From Paraburkholderia dilworthii (lineage in GTDB: Bacteria; Pseudomonadota; Gammaproteobacteria; Burkholderiales; Burkholderiaceae), in NCBI RefSeq assembly GCF_000472525.1, contig NZ_AWZT01000009.1:66564-130563 (forward strand): a DNA stretch of 64,000 nucleotides. Reading direction: 5' to 3'. The notes under the pieces were generated by a model. That model was not told the DNA's origin and ran no database searches. It saw nothing but the letters and a program-made list of their open reading frames with translations. The position numbers and the translations under genes were made by a program. Shown piece after piece: positions 1 to 8,614 of the stretch. Each line of letters starts with the position of its first letter. Within the stretch, counting starts at the first letter, position 1.

Positions 1-1250
1 GCGCCGTTCGCGGCGCGATAGGGCGCCACGCTCGCCACGGGTCCGAAAACTTCGATGTCGTGCAGCAGCGTCGCGTTATCCGGATCGTTGACGACGAAGA
101 GGTGCGGCGCGATGCAGGCGGCAACCGTTGCATCCGCATCGATAAGCGGCGTGGCCGAGCCGTCGTACGCGAGGACCGCTTCCTCACGCAGCGCGGCGAT
201 GCCCGCCAGCACGTTCTCGTATTGCGCACGGCTCACGAGCGAGCCCATGCGCACCGCGTCGTTGCGCGGGTTGCCAACGGTGATTTTCGCGAGCTTCGTT
301 TTGAGCGCATCGACCACGGCAACGAGTGCCGTTTCAGGAACGAACGCGCGCCGTATCGCCGTGCATTTTTGCCCGGACTTCACGGTCATTTCGCGCACGA
401 CTTCGTTGATGAAAAGCTCGAATGCGGGCGTGCCGGGCGTGGCATCCGCACACAGAATGGCGCTGTTCAGGCTGTCCGCTTCGACGTTGAGCCGCGCGCC
501 GCGTGCGACGAAAGCCGGATGCGCGCGCAGCGTTGCGGCTGTTTCGGCGGAGCCGGTGAACGACACGACATCGAATGCCTGAATCTGATCGAGCAGCCCC
601 GCCGAGCTGCCGCAAATCACCGAAAGCGCGCCGTGCGGCAGGATGCCCGCTTCGACGATATCGGCGACCATGCGTTGCGTGAGCCACGCCGTCGCAGTCG
701 CGGGCTTCACGATAACGGGTACGCCCGAAAGCAACGCGGGCGCCGCTTTTTCCCACAAGCCCCACGACGGGAAGTTGAATGCGTTGATAAAAACCGCGAC
801 GCCGCGCGTCGGCGTCAGCACATGCTGCGCGCTGAACGATTGATCCTTGCTCAATGCGCTCGCGTTGCCGTCGCGTAGTGCATGCACGTCGCCGAGCGAT
901 GCACCGAGCCTCGCGTAATACGACAGCGTGAAGATGCCGCCGTCGATATCGACCGCCGAATCGTTGCGCGTCGTGCCCGAGTTCGCGAGAGCGATCGCAT
1001 AGTAGTCGTCGCGCTTTGCCTGAAGCACCTTGACGGCGTCGGCGAGGCGCGCGGCGCGCTCGGCATAGGTCAGCGCGCGCAGTGCCGCGCCGGCTTCATC
1101 GCGCGAAAAACGGAACGCGCGTGCGAGATCGAGCCCTTCGCTGGATACGCGCACGAGCGCTTCTCCTGTGACGGGATCGGTGAGCGTCTGGCCTTCTCCA
1201 GTCCCGGCGACCCATTCGCCCGCTACGTGGTTCTTCAATAGTTCGGTCAT
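1..1250 (-). CDS. boxD: BoxD, 3,4-dehydroadipyl-CoA semialdehyde dehydrogenase (3' end beyond window)
   Basis: NADP-dependent aldehyde dehydrogenase that oxidises the ring-opened semialdehyde-CoA of the aerobic benzoyl-CoA (box) pathway in the cytoplasm. I translated it from the ATG at 1250; the frame stays open to the left edge (416 residues visible). ALDH landmarks are present: FNFPSWG, SFTGSAET, the general base Glu257 in NVEADS and the catalytic Cys296 in SGQKC. The sequence is of the type resembling the aldehyde dehydrogenase half of PaaZ. It follows a DUF4863 gene on the same strand with an 8-base gap and faces boxR. The C-terminal part lies outside the window. Confidence 0.9.
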   Translation of the reverse strand, partial: MTELLKNHVAGEWVAGTGEGQTLTDPVTGEALVRVSSEGLDLARAFRFSRDEAGAALRALTYAERAARLADAVKVLQAKRDDYYAIALANSGTTRNDSAVDIDGGIFTLSYYARLGASLGDVHALRDGNASALSKDQSFSAQHVLTPTRGVAVFINAFNFPSWGLWEKAAPALLSGVPVIVKPATATAWLTQRMVADIVEAGILPHGALSVICGSSAGLLDQIQAFDVVSFTGSAETAATLRAHPAFVARGARLNVEADSLNSAILCADATPGTPAFELFINEVVREMTVKSGQKCTAIRRAFVPETALVAVVDALKTKLAKITVGNPRNDAVRMGSLVSRAQYENVLAGIAALREEAVLAYDGSATPLIDADATVAACIAPHLFVVNDPDNATLLHDIEVFGPVASVAPYRAANG

Positions 1251-1258
1251 GGCGGCAC

Positions 1259-1756
1259 TCACGAAGCGGTAAATTTGATTGCGCCTTGCGGCAGGAGATA
1301 GAGCACGAGGGCCTCGCCGTTCGCCACCGTCGGACGGTGCGCGGAGTTCGGCTCATAGACGCACCAGCCCGCGGGGTGGCCATCGAAAGTCGCGCCTTCG
1401 GTCAGCGGCATGATGAGATCGATCTCGCCATGTGGATGAACATGATGCGGCCCCGCAATGTTCTTCATGTGGACTACGTCGACGGAAAAGCCGTGGGTGT
1501 CGGGCAGTGCCTTGAAGATGCGGCCGTAGCGGATGCCGCCGCCTTCCCGGTTGCACAGCCAGCCTTCGGTGACTCCGGCGCGGCAGGCGGCGGCGAGATC
1601 GCGGAAGGTCTGGCTGTCCGCGGGATAGCTGCTGTTGAGCCAGACAGCGAGCTCGGCGTTCAGCGACCGGCCGGCGAGTTGAGCGGTGACGCCGGCTATC
1701 AGGCGCTGCAAGACGGATTCAGACATAGCCGATTGGGACATATCGGATGGGGACAT
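1259..1756 (-). CDS. DUF4863 family (PnbB-like) cupin-like protein in the box cluster
   Basis: A 165-residue protein of the DUF4863 family, which I believe also contains 4-hydroxylaminobenzoate lyase (PnbB); the exact role beside box genes is not known to me. It shows a cupin-like metal site, HHVHPHGEID (about residues 104-113), and a late PNSAHRP. The start at 1756 is chosen because GGAGG sits 5 bases upstream; a GTG at 1780 in the same frame lacks such a site. It is first in the leftward transcript with boxD and divergent from boxR, so it is probably co-induced with benzoate catabolism. A function in handling a CoA or aromatic side product is only inference. Confidence 0.75.
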   Translation of the reverse strand: MSPSDMSQSAMSESVLQRLIAGVTAQLAGRSLNAELAVWLNSSYPADSQTFRDLAAACRAGVTEGWLCNREGGGIRYGRIFKALPDTHGFSVDVVHMKNIAGPHHVHPHGEIDLIMPLTEGATFDGHPAGWCVYEPNSAHRPTVANGEALVLYLLPQGAIKFTAS

Positions 1757-1870
1757 GCGAGCCTCCGGACCTGTGCGCACGCACCTTAATGCATGTGACG
1801 CGCTGCGCGGTTTCCGTGATGCCGCCCGATAAACAGCGGCAGTCTTGGTATGTGGATCAATGTTCGGCGA

Positions 1871-1899
1871 AAATTAACCGTTCACGGGGTGTGTGTCAA
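1871..1899 (-). promoter_or_regulatory. Leftward sigma70 promoter for DUF4863-boxD
   Basis: Reading leftward, TTGACA (1899-1894) is followed by a 17-base spacer and TAATTT (1876-1871). The -35 is a perfect consensus. It lies about 115 bases before the DUF4863 start and overlaps the proposed boxR promoter, so the two divergent transcripts probably compete or share control. Confidence 0.6.
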
Positions 1900-1909
1900 G
1901 CACTATAGT
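1881..1909 (+). promoter_or_regulatory. Rightward promoter candidate for boxR
   Basis: TTCACG (1881-1886), a 17-base spacer and TATAGT (1904-1909), 30 bases before the boxR ATG. It overlaps the leftward promoter on the opposite strand. The -35 is weak, so this is a moderate call. Confidence 0.45.
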
Positions 1910-1938
1910 ACATGTATCGCTCGTTTTGAGGTAAAAAC

Positions 1939-2919
1939 ATGAACCGAAATTACATTGGATCGCCACCGGGCTCGTCGCCCGAAACCGTCGGCGACGACAG
2001 CGGGCGGGGCGAGCGCACCGGCGAGCGCGAAGAGCGCGATCCGTTTCTGACCGCAATGGGCGAGCGCGTGCGTCTGCTACGCGCGCGGCGCGGCATGACT
2101 CGCAAGACGCTGGCCGCTGAAACGGGCCTGTCGGAGCGGCATCTTGCAAATCTGGAGTCGGGCGTCGGCAACGCGTCGGTGCTGGTATTGCGGCAGATCG
2201 CGGCCACGTTGAATTGCCCGCTGGCCGAGGTGATCGGCGACGAAACCACCGCGTCGGCCGAATGGCTGCTGATTCGCGAACTGCTGCACGGACGCGATCA
2301 GGCCGCGTTGCAGCGCGCGCGCATCGCGCTCGCCGAGATGTTTGCGCAGGCGCCGCGCGACCCGCATCGCAAGGACCGGATCGCGCTAATCGGGCTGCGC
2401 GGCGCCGGCAAGTCGACGCTCGGCCGGATGCTCGCGCAGGAGCGCAAGGTGCCGTTTGTCGAGTTGACGCGGGTGATCGAGCAACTGGCGGGTTGCCCGC
2501 CCGCGGAAATTCATTCGCTCTATGGCGCGAGCGCTTACCGGCGATACGAACACCGTGCGCTCGAGGCGGTGATTGAGGAGCACGAACGCGCGGTAATTGC
2601 TTCTCCGGGCGGGCTGGTGTCGGAGTCCGGCACGTTCAACGCGCTGCTGTCGCATTGCTTCACGGTCTGGTTGCAGGCGGCGCCGGAAGAGCACATGCGC
2701 CGGGTGGTCGCGCAGGGCGATCTGCGGCCCATGTCCGGCAACAAGGAGGCGATGGACGACTTGAAGCGCATCCTTGCGGGCCGTAGCGAGTTGTATGGCC
2801 GCGCGGACATGACCTTCGATACGAGCGAGAAAACTTTGGCCGACGCCTATCTGCAACTGCGCGACCGCCTTGCCGCGAGGCTGGCGGCCGAATCGCCCGA
2901 CGAGGCGCGGGCCAGCTGA
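1939..2919 (+). CDS. boxR: BoxR/BzdR-type transcriptional regulator (HTH plus shikimate-kinase-like domain)
   Basis: A 326-residue regulator with two parts: an XRE-type helix-turn-helix at about residues 38-100 (MGERVRLLRARRGMTRKTL and following) and a shikimate-kinase-like domain from about residue 145 with a Walker A loop GLRGAGKST (152-160). This architecture defines the BzdR/BoxR family, which represses benzoate-degradation operons and responds to benzoyl-CoA. GAGG lies 8 bases before the ATG. It sits between the divergent boxD and boxCBA transcripts, the expected place for their regulator. The function is strongly implied by architecture and context; the effector is inferred from the family. 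Confidence 0.92.
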   Translation: MNRNYIGSPPGSSPETVGDDSGRGERTGEREERDPFLTAMGERVRLLRARRGMTRKTLAAETGLSERHLANLESGVGNASVLVLRQIAATLNCPLAEVIGDETTASAEWLLIRELLHGRDQAALQRARIALAEMFAQAPRDPHRKDRIALIGLRGAGKSTLGRMLAQERKVPFVELTRVIEQLAGCPPAEIHSLYGASAYRRYEHRALEAVIEEHERAVIASPGGLVSESGTFNALLSHCFTVWLQAAPEEHMRRVVAQGDLRPMSGNKEAMDDLKRILAGRSELYGRADMTFDTSEKTLADAYLQLRDRLAARLAAESPDEARAS

Positions 2920-2966
2920 GATGCACTGAGGCATCGGGGTTAACACGGTAACATGCATTAAAGTGC

Positions 2967-2995
2967 TTTACATGGGACAGACGATGCACTATTGT
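2967..2995 (+). promoter_or_regulatory. sigma70 promoter of boxCBA
   Basis: TTTACA (2967-2972), a 17-base spacer and TATTGT (2990-2995), 38 bases before the boxC start. The -10 element lies inside the inverted repeat listed at 2981-3016, so a protein bound there would block RNA polymerase. Confidence 0.6.
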
Positions 2996-3016
2996 TCGGT
3001 CAACAACTTGCATCGT
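2981..3016. promoter_or_regulatory. Perfect 8-bp inverted repeat with TGCA cores: probable BoxR operator
   Basis: ACGATGCA (2981-2988) and TGCATCGT (3009-3016) are exact reverse complements separated by 20 bases. TGCA also occurs at 2922-2925 and 2954-2957. BzdR-family regulators are known to recognise TGCA-containing repeats. The arms span the -10 element and probable transcription start of boxC, as expected for a repressor site. Binding by this BoxR is inferred. Confidence 0.55.
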
Positions 3017-3033
3017 CCAGTCAGGAGACGCCC

Positions 3034-4704
3034 ATGTCCACAGCAGAAACCGCCATCACGCCGGTCGACTACCGCACCGATCCCTCGCAGTACAAGCATT
3101 GGAAACTCAGTTTCAACGGCCCCGTGGCGACGCTCGGTATCGACATTGCGGAAGACGGCGGCATTCGCGACGGCTACAAGCTCAAACTGAATTCGTATGA
3201 CCTCGGCGTCGATATCGAACTGCACGACGCCATTCAGCGGATACGTTTCGAACATCCCGAAGTCAGAACCGTCGTGTTGACGAGTGTGAAGGACCGCGTG
3301 TTCTGCTCGGGCGCCAACATCTTCATGCTGGGTCTTTCGTCGCATGCGTGGAAGGTCAACTTCTGCAAGTTCACGAACGAAACGCGCAATGGACTCGAAG
3401 ACTCGTCGCGTCATTCGGGTCTTAAGTTTCTTGCCGCGGTGAATGGCGCGTGCGCGGGCGGCGGTTACGAACTCGCGCTTGCCTGCGACGAGATCTATCT
3501 CGTGGACGACCGCTCTTCGTCGGTGTCCCTGCCTGAAGTGCCGTTGCTCGGTGTACTGCCCGGCACCGGCGGACTCACGCGCGTCACGGATAAACGCAAG
3601 GTGCGCCACGATCGCGCCGACATCTTTTGCACGGTGGTCGAAGGCATTCGCGGCGAGCGGGCGAAAGCCTGGCGTCTCGTCGATGAAGTCGTGAAGCCGA
3701 ATCAGTTCGACCAGGCCATTCAGGCTCGCGCGCTCGAGCTCGCCACACAAAGCGATCGCCCCTCTGATGCGCAAGGTGTGTTGCTCACGCGCATCGAGCG
3801 CACCGATCGCGAAGACGGCCTTACCTATAAAACGCTCGATGTCACGATCGATCGCGCTAAACGCATCGCAACATTCACGGCAAAAGCGCCGCAAACGGAA
3901 CAGCCCACGAACATCGACGCGATCGTCGCGGCGGGCGCGAACTGGTGGCCGCTGCAATTCGCTCGCGAACTCGACGACGCCATTCTGTCGATGCGCACCA
4001 ACGAACTCGAAATCGGCACCTGGGTATTCCGAACCGAAGGCGACGCGCGCAACGTACTGGCCGCCGACGCCGTGCTGATGCAGCACAGCGACCACTGGTT
4101 CGTGCGCGAAACGATTGGCTTGCTGCGCCGCACGCTCGCGCGCATCGACGTGTCGTCGCGTTCGTTGTTCGCGTTGATCGAACCAGGCTCGTGCTTCGCC
4201 GGGACGTTCGCCGAGCTCGCATTTGCGGCGGATCGCGCCTACATGGCCGCATCGCCAGGCAATGAGGAAGAGGAGCCGGCCATCACGCTGTCGGAAGTCA
4301 ACTTCGGTCTCTATCCGATGGTCACGCATCAGTCCCGGCTTGCGCGCCGTTTCTATGAAGAAACGGAACCGCTCGATGCCTTCCGTTCGCTGATCGGCCA
4401 GCCGGTCAAACCGGTCGAAGCGGAGCGTCTGGGTCTTGTCACCGCAGCGCCGGATGACATTGACTGGGCGGACGAAATTCGGATCGCACTCGAAGAACGC
4501 GCGGCCATGTCGCCGGATGCGCTGACCGGACTCGAAGCGAATCTGCGCTTCAACGGGCCCGAGACGATGGAGACGCGCATCTTCGGTCGTCTCACAGCGT
4601 GGCAGAACTGGATCTTCAACCGGCCGAACGCAGTGGGCGAGAAGGGCGCGCTCAAGGTGTACGGCAAGGGCAGCAAGGCGCAATTCGACGTCTCGCGTGT
4701 TTGA
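3034..4704 (+). CDS. boxC: BoxC, 2,3-epoxybenzoyl-CoA dihydrolase (benzoyl-CoA-dihydrodiol lyase)
   Basis: A 556-residue crotonase-superfamily enzyme that opens the ring of 2,3-epoxybenzoyl-CoA by hydrolysis, releasing formate and giving 3,4-dehydroadipyl-CoA semialdehyde, the substrate of BoxD. The first crotonase half shows CSGANIFMLG (near residue 91) and GACAGGGYELALACDE; the second half shows SCFAGTFAELAFAADRAYM. The start at 3034 has AGGAG upstream and gives the family N-terminus MSTAETAITPVDYRTDPS; an in-frame ATG at 2992 falls in the operator-promoter region and is rejected. It is the first gene of boxCBA. Confidence 0.95.
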   Translation: MSTAETAITPVDYRTDPSQYKHWKLSFNGPVATLGIDIAEDGGIRDGYKLKLNSYDLGVDIELHDAIQRIRFEHPEVRTVVLTSVKDRVFCSGANIFMLGLSSHAWKVNFCKFTNETRNGLEDSSRHSGLKFLAAVNGACAGGGYELALACDEIYLVDDRSSSVSLPEVPLLGVLPGTGGLTRVTDKRKVRHDRADIFCTVVEGIRGERAKAWRLVDEVVKPNQFDQAIQARALELATQSDRPSDAQGVLLTRIERTDREDGLTYKTLDVTIDRAKRIATFTAKAPQTEQPTNIDAIVAAGANWWPLQFARELDDAILSMRTNELEIGTWVFRTEGDARNVLAADAVLMQHSDHWFVRETIGLLRRTLARIDVSSRSLFALIEPGSCFAGTFAELAFAADRAYMAASPGNEEEEPAITLSEVNFGLYPMVTHQSRLARRFYEETEPLDAFRSLIGQPVKPVEAERLGLVTAAPDDIDWADEIRIALEERAAMSPDALTGLEANLRFNGPETMETRIFGRLTAWQNWIFNRPNAVGEKGALKVYGKGSKAQFDVSRV

Positions 4705-4786
4705 CGCGCGCACTCGACGCGCGAGTTCGACGCGACCCCTGCTTCCCGATACGTGCCTCTCACCTTCCGCATTGCAAGGAACCACC

Positions 4787-6214
4787 ATGTCAACGATCAA
4801 CTACAGCGAAAAGATTCCGAACAACGTCAACCTCGCCGACGACCGCGCGCTCCAACGCGCACTCGAACAGTGGCAGCCGAACTTCCTGTCGTGGTGGGGC
4901 GATATGGGCCCGGAAGGCTCGCATGGCTACGACGTCTATCTGCGCACGGCGGTAAGTGTGGATGCGGGCGGCTGGGCGCACTTCGATCATGTGAAGATGC
5001 CTGACTATCGCTGGGGCATCTTCCTGACACCGGGTGATCAGGACCGCAAGATTCACTTCGGCGAGCATAAGGGCGAAGCCGCATGGCAGGACGTGCCCGG
5101 CGAGCATCGCGCGAATCTGCGCCGCATCATCGTGACGCAAGGCGATACGGAGCCGGCTTCCGTCGAGCAGCAACGGCATCTGGGCTTGACCGCGCCTTCC
5201 ATGTACGACTTGCGTAACCTGTTTCAGGTCAACGTGGAAGAAGGCCGTCACCTGTGGGCGATGGTGTATCTGTTGCATCGTTACTTTGGCCGCGATGGTC
5301 GTGAGGAAGCCGAAGCATTGCTCGGGCGCCGCTCGGGCGACGACGACAATCCTCGCATTCTCGGCGCGTTCAACGAAAAAACGCCGGACTGGCTCGCGTT
5401 TTACATGTTCACGTACTTCACCGACCGCGACGGCAAGTTCCAGTTGTCGGCTCTCGCGGAATCGGGCTTCGACCCGCTCGCGCGCACTACGAAGTTCATG
5501 TTGACGGAAGAAGCGCACCATATGTTCGTCGGCGAATCGGGGGTTTCCCGCGTGATTCAGCGCACCGCGCAGGTGATGAACGAGCTCGGCACCGACGACG
5601 TCGCGAAGATCCGCGCTGCCGGTGTGATCGACCTGCCGACCATCCAGCGCTATCTGAACTTCCATTACTCGGTGACGATCGACCTGTTCGGCGCGGACCA
5701 TTCGTCGAATGCGGCCACGTTTTATAGCTCGGGGCTGAAGGGCCGTTATGAAGAGAGCAAGCGCGACGACGATCATCAATTAAACGGGCAGAGCTACAAG
5801 CTGCTCGACGTGCAGGACGGCAAGCTCGTGGAGCGCGAAGTGCCGATGCTCAACGCCATGAACGAAGTGCTGCGCGACGACTACATCAAGGACTCCGTGG
5901 CGGGCGTGGGGCGCTGGAACAAGGTGCTCGAAAAGGCCGGCATCGATTTCCGCATGACCGTGCCGCATAAGGCGTTCAACCGGCAGATCGGCACCTTTGC
6001 GGGCACACGCGTTTCGCCCGACGGCCGCGTGATTGGCGAAGCCGAGTGGGCGGCCAACGAAGCGAAGTGGCTCGCCACGCCGGAAGATCGCGCGTTCGTT
6101 GCATCGTTGATGGGCTGCGTCACGGAACCCGGCAAGTTCGCGAACTGGATCGCGCCGCCCGCGATGGGCGTGAATCGCCAGCCGGTCGATTTCGAATACG
6201 TGCGCTTTAACTGA
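4787..6214 (+). CDS. boxB: BoxB, benzoyl-CoA 2,3-epoxidase oxygenase subunit
   Basis: The 475-residue di-iron oxygenase component that epoxidises benzoyl-CoA at C2-C3 with O2. Two iron-binding helices are visible: EEGRH (an ExxH motif near residue 150) and EEAHH (near residue 242). The start at 4787 gives the family N-terminus MSTINYSEKIPNNVNLADD; an upstream in-frame start at 4697 overlaps the end of boxC and is unlikely. It lies 82 bases after boxC and 83 before boxA, its reductase partner. Full length and intact. Confidence 0.95.
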   Translation: MSTINYSEKIPNNVNLADDRALQRALEQWQPNFLSWWGDMGPEGSHGYDVYLRTAVSVDAGGWAHFDHVKMPDYRWGIFLTPGDQDRKIHFGEHKGEAAWQDVPGEHRANLRRIIVTQGDTEPASVEQQRHLGLTAPSMYDLRNLFQVNVEEGRHLWAMVYLLHRYFGRDGREEAEALLGRRSGDDDNPRILGAFNEKTPDWLAFYMFTYFTDRDGKFQLSALAESGFDPLARTTKFMLTEEAHHMFVGESGVSRVIQRTAQVMNELGTDDVAKIRAAGVIDLPTIQRYLNFHYSVTIDLFGADHSSNAATFYSSGLKGRYEESKRDDDHQLNGQSYKLLDVQDGKLVEREVPMLNAMNEVLRDDYIKDSVAGVGRWNKVLEKAGIDFRMTVPHKAFNRQIGTFAGTRVSPDGRVIGEAEWAANEAKWLATPEDRAFVASLMGCVTEPGKFANWIAPPAMGVNRQPVDFEYVRFN

Positions 6215-6240
6215 ACGCGCGTCTCGCGCGATGTGCGAGT

Positions 6241-6262
6241 TGCAGAACTTGTTGAAGTTGCA
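6241..6262. repeat. Short direct repeat with TGCA before boxA
   Basis: TGCAGAA occurs at 6241-6247 and again at 6259-6265, an 18-base period, in the boxB-boxA gap. TGCA is also the core of the putative BoxR operator, but here the copies are direct, not inverted. It may be a weak secondary site or chance. Confidence 0.25.
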
Positions 6263-6297
6263 GAAGTTGCGCGCAGCACTACACGGTGGAGGAAGTC

Positions 6298-7539
6298 ATG
6301 AACGGCCCAGTGTCGATCGAGGTTCTCAGGCAGCATCTGATCGATCCGGAAATCTGCATTCGCTGCAATACGTGCGAAGAGACTTGTCCGATCGACGCGA
6401 TCACTCACGACGAAAACAATTACGTCGTGAAGGCTGACGTCTGCAACGGCTGCATGGCGTGCGTGCCGCCGTGTCCGACGGGTGCGATCGACAACTGGCG
6501 TACCGTGTTGAAGGCCGACGCGTATCCGGTGGAAGAGCAATTCACGTGGGACGTCTTGCCGGAGCAGAACACGATGGCCGTGCCCGCCGCCCACGAGTCG
6601 CCCGCTTCAGACCCGACCGGCGACGCAGCGGCGGACGCGAGTGGCATTGAAGTGGACACCGTGCGCGGCTCAGTCGTGCCGCCGTGGTCCGCTGCGAAGC
6701 CGTACGTTAATCTCTATACGCACAAGACGCCGACTACGGCAACCGTGGTAGGCAACTACCGGCTCACCGACGCCTCGACGGAAAGCGACATACATCACAT
6801 CGTGCTGGATTTCGGATCGATGCCGTTCCCGGTGCTGGAGGGCCAGTCGATCGGCGTTCTACCGCCCGGTGCCACCGCCGATGGCCGCACGCATCACGCG
6901 CGCCAATATTCGATCGCGAGTCCACGCGACGGCGAGCGCCCCGGTTACAACAACGTATCGCTGACGGTAAAGCGGGTCGCGCAACGGCATGGTGATTCCA
7001 TCGACGGAGTCTGCTCGAACTATCTGTGCGATCTGAAAAAGGGCGACGTGGTTACGGTGATCGGCCCATTCGGCGGCACCTTTCTGATGCCGAACCATCC
7101 GAATTCGCATCTGCTCATGATCTGCACGGGCACGGGCTCAGCGCCAATGCGCGCAATGACCGAATATCGCCGGCGCCGCCGCCTGAAGGGCGCAACCGGC
7201 AAGCTGATGCTGTTCTTCGGCGCGCGGACCAAGGAGGAATTGCCTTATTTCGGGCCGCTAACGAATCTGCCGAAAGACTTCATCGATACCAATCTCGCAT
7301 TTTCGCGCACGCCAGGGCAACCCAAACGGTACGTGCAGGACGCGATGCGCGAACGTGCGGTCGATGTCGCGCAGATGCTCAGGGACGACAACACGCATAT
7401 CTACGTATGCGGCCTGAAGGGTATGGAAGACGGCGTGCTGCAAGCGCTAAAAGAGATCGGCGAACAGCATCGGATCGATTGGGAAGCGCTGTGGGCGAAG
7501 TTGAAGAAGGAAGGGCGGCTGCATCTGGAAACGTATTGA
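6298..7539 (+). CDS. boxA: BoxA, benzoyl-CoA 2,3-epoxidase reductase subunit
   Basis: A 413-residue NADPH-dependent reductase that feeds electrons to BoxB. It starts with two [4Fe-4S] ferredoxin motifs (Cys20-23-26-30 and Cys49-52-55-59), followed by a ferredoxin-NADP reductase module with the FAD-binding RQYSIASP and the NADP-binding [19 protein letters not shown] lies 5 bases before the ATG at 6298, which decides the start over an in-frame ATG at 6286. It is the last gene of boxCBA and ends just before the convergent regulator at 7560. Confidence 0.95.
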   Translation: MNGPVSIEVLRQHLIDPEICIRCNTCEETCPIDAITHDENNYVVKADVCNGCMACVPPCPTGAIDNWRTVLKADAYPVEEQFTWDVLPEQNTMAVPAAHESPASDPTGDAAADASGIEVDTVRGSVVPPWSAAKPYVNLYTHKTPTTATVVGNYRLTDASTESDIHHIVLDFGSMPFPVLEGQSIGVLPPGATADGRTHHARQYSIASPRDGERPGYNNVSLTVKRVAQRHGDSIDGVCSNYLCDLKKGDVVTVIGPFGGTFLMPNHPNSHLLMICTGTGSAPMRAMTEYRRRRRLKGATGKLMLFFGARTKEELPYFGPLTNLPKDFIDTNLAFSRTPGQPKRYVQDAMRERAVDVAQMLRDDNTHIYVCGLKGMEDGVLQALKEIGEQHRIDWEALWAKLKKEGRLHLETY

Positions 7540-7559
7540 TTCTGTCTTGCGAAAAAAAC

Positions 7560-8273
7560 TTATCGCGAACAGTCGGCCCCTTCCTCGCGTTGTGCCGGCG
7601 AGACCGCTCCGCACGCGCGAATCACCAATTGCACGACCTCTTCGGTCGTCGCGTCGAATGACTTCTGCGTCAACGCGCGCTTACCTTTGAGCGCGCGGAT
7701 CTGTGCGTCGAAGTCGGCGTAGTGCTGGGTCGTTGCCCAGATCATATACATCAGCGTTCGTGCATTGACGGGCGCGAGCAGGCCGCGCGCGATCCAGTCG
7801 TCGATTACCTTTACGCGGCTATCCAGCCACGGCTTGACGCGCTGCGTGAGAATGTCTTCCATATGCTCGGCGCCGTGAATGATTTCGCTCGCCCACACTT
7901 TCGAGCCTAGCGGGCGGCGCCGCGATAGTTCCATTTTTGCGCGCACATATCCGCCGATTGCTTCGACTGGATTGTCGCTGCATTCGAATGTATCGGCCGC
8001 GCGATACCAGTCTTCGAACAGGTCTTCGAGCACGCGCCGATAGAGCGCGAGTTTGGTCGGGAAGTAGTAATGCACGTTGGCTTTCGGTAAGCCTGCGCGT
8101 TCGGCGATCATCGCGGTGCTCGCGCCGTCGAGTCCGCGCTCCGCGAATACTGCTTCCGCGCACGCCAGAAGATGCGCTTCATTCGACTCGCGAATGTGCG
8201 CCTTGCGGCGCCGCATAGGCGCGCGCTTCTCGTCGTTTTCCGTCATGCCTGCAGCCACGTCGTCGTCTCTCAT
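7560..8273 (-). CDS. TetR-family regulator, RutR-like
   Basis: A regulator of about 237 residues with an N-terminal TetR helix-turn-helix (AVFAERGLDGASTAMIAERA, then AGLPKANVHYYFPTKLALYR) and a RutR/YcdC-type ligand domain. RutR controls pyrimidine use in Enterobacteria. Here the gene faces a complete reductive pyrimidine operon across a gap that contains a RutR-like palindrome (8449-8466), so pyrimidine-responsive control is likely. The start at 8273 is chosen because GAAGG lies 5 bases upstream; in-frame starts at 8312 and 8246 are also possible. The ligand (uracil, thymine or a derivative) is inferred. Confidence 0.8.
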   Translation of the reverse strand: MRDDDVAAGMTENDEKRAPMRRRKAHIRESNEAHLLACAEAVFAERGLDGASTAMIAERAGLPKANVHYYFPTKLALYRRVLEDLFEDWYRAADTFECSDNPVEAIGGYVRAKMELSRRRPLGSKVWASEIIHGAEHMEDILTQRVKPWLDSRVKVIDDWIARGLLAPVNARTLMYMIWATTQHYADFDAQIRALKGKRALTQKSFDATTEEVVQLVIRACGAVSPAQREEGADCSR

Positions 8274-8420
8274 GTTCGCCTTCGGCGGCATCGGTGCCGC
8301 GTCGCGCTTCATTCTAGTCGCTCGGCGTCTCGCCCACCTACGTATTTTCTGCCGCTAAAGCGCGTCGTGTTGCAATGCAATGGCACGCTTCTCGCTCTGA
8401 TGGTGGATGCGCGAAAGGCA

Positions 8421-8449
8421 TTGATTTCACGGTGTCAATCGTCTACAAC
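8421..8449 (+). promoter_or_regulatory. Promoter of the pyrimidine catabolic operon
   Basis: TTGATT (8421-8426), a 17-base spacer and TACAAC (8444-8449). The -10 abuts the palindrome at 8449-8466, the usual geometry of a repressed promoter. Confidence 0.5.
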
Positions 8450-8466
8450 CTGTCCAACTGGACAGG
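8449..8466. promoter_or_regulatory. RutR-like operator palindrome
   Basis: CCTGTCCAACTGGACAGG is two perfect 8-base arms with a 2-base centre. The core matches the E. coli RutR consensus TTGACCA-NN-TGGTCAA at T, G, C, C and A of each half. It lies between the RutR-like gene and the hydrolase-preT-preA operon, right after the -10 element. Confidence 0.65.
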
Positions 8467-8614
8467 ATTGAGAGAGCGGAGATGCACCAGGGTTCGCCCT
8501 CGCCGGCGCAACTGACCAGGTGTGTCATGCCTGCACCTTCGCCGTGCGGACATGCCCCAAAGGCCGCCGCCGATGCACCAGTTTCATGTCGGTTCACCGA
8601 AAGGAGCGAGACGA

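Noticed and set aside
2989..4800. Long open frame on the minus strand over boxC (about 600 codons)
   Set aside because: It mirrors the codon pattern of boxC, has no family similarity and no ribosome site; an antisense artefact of GC-rich coding.
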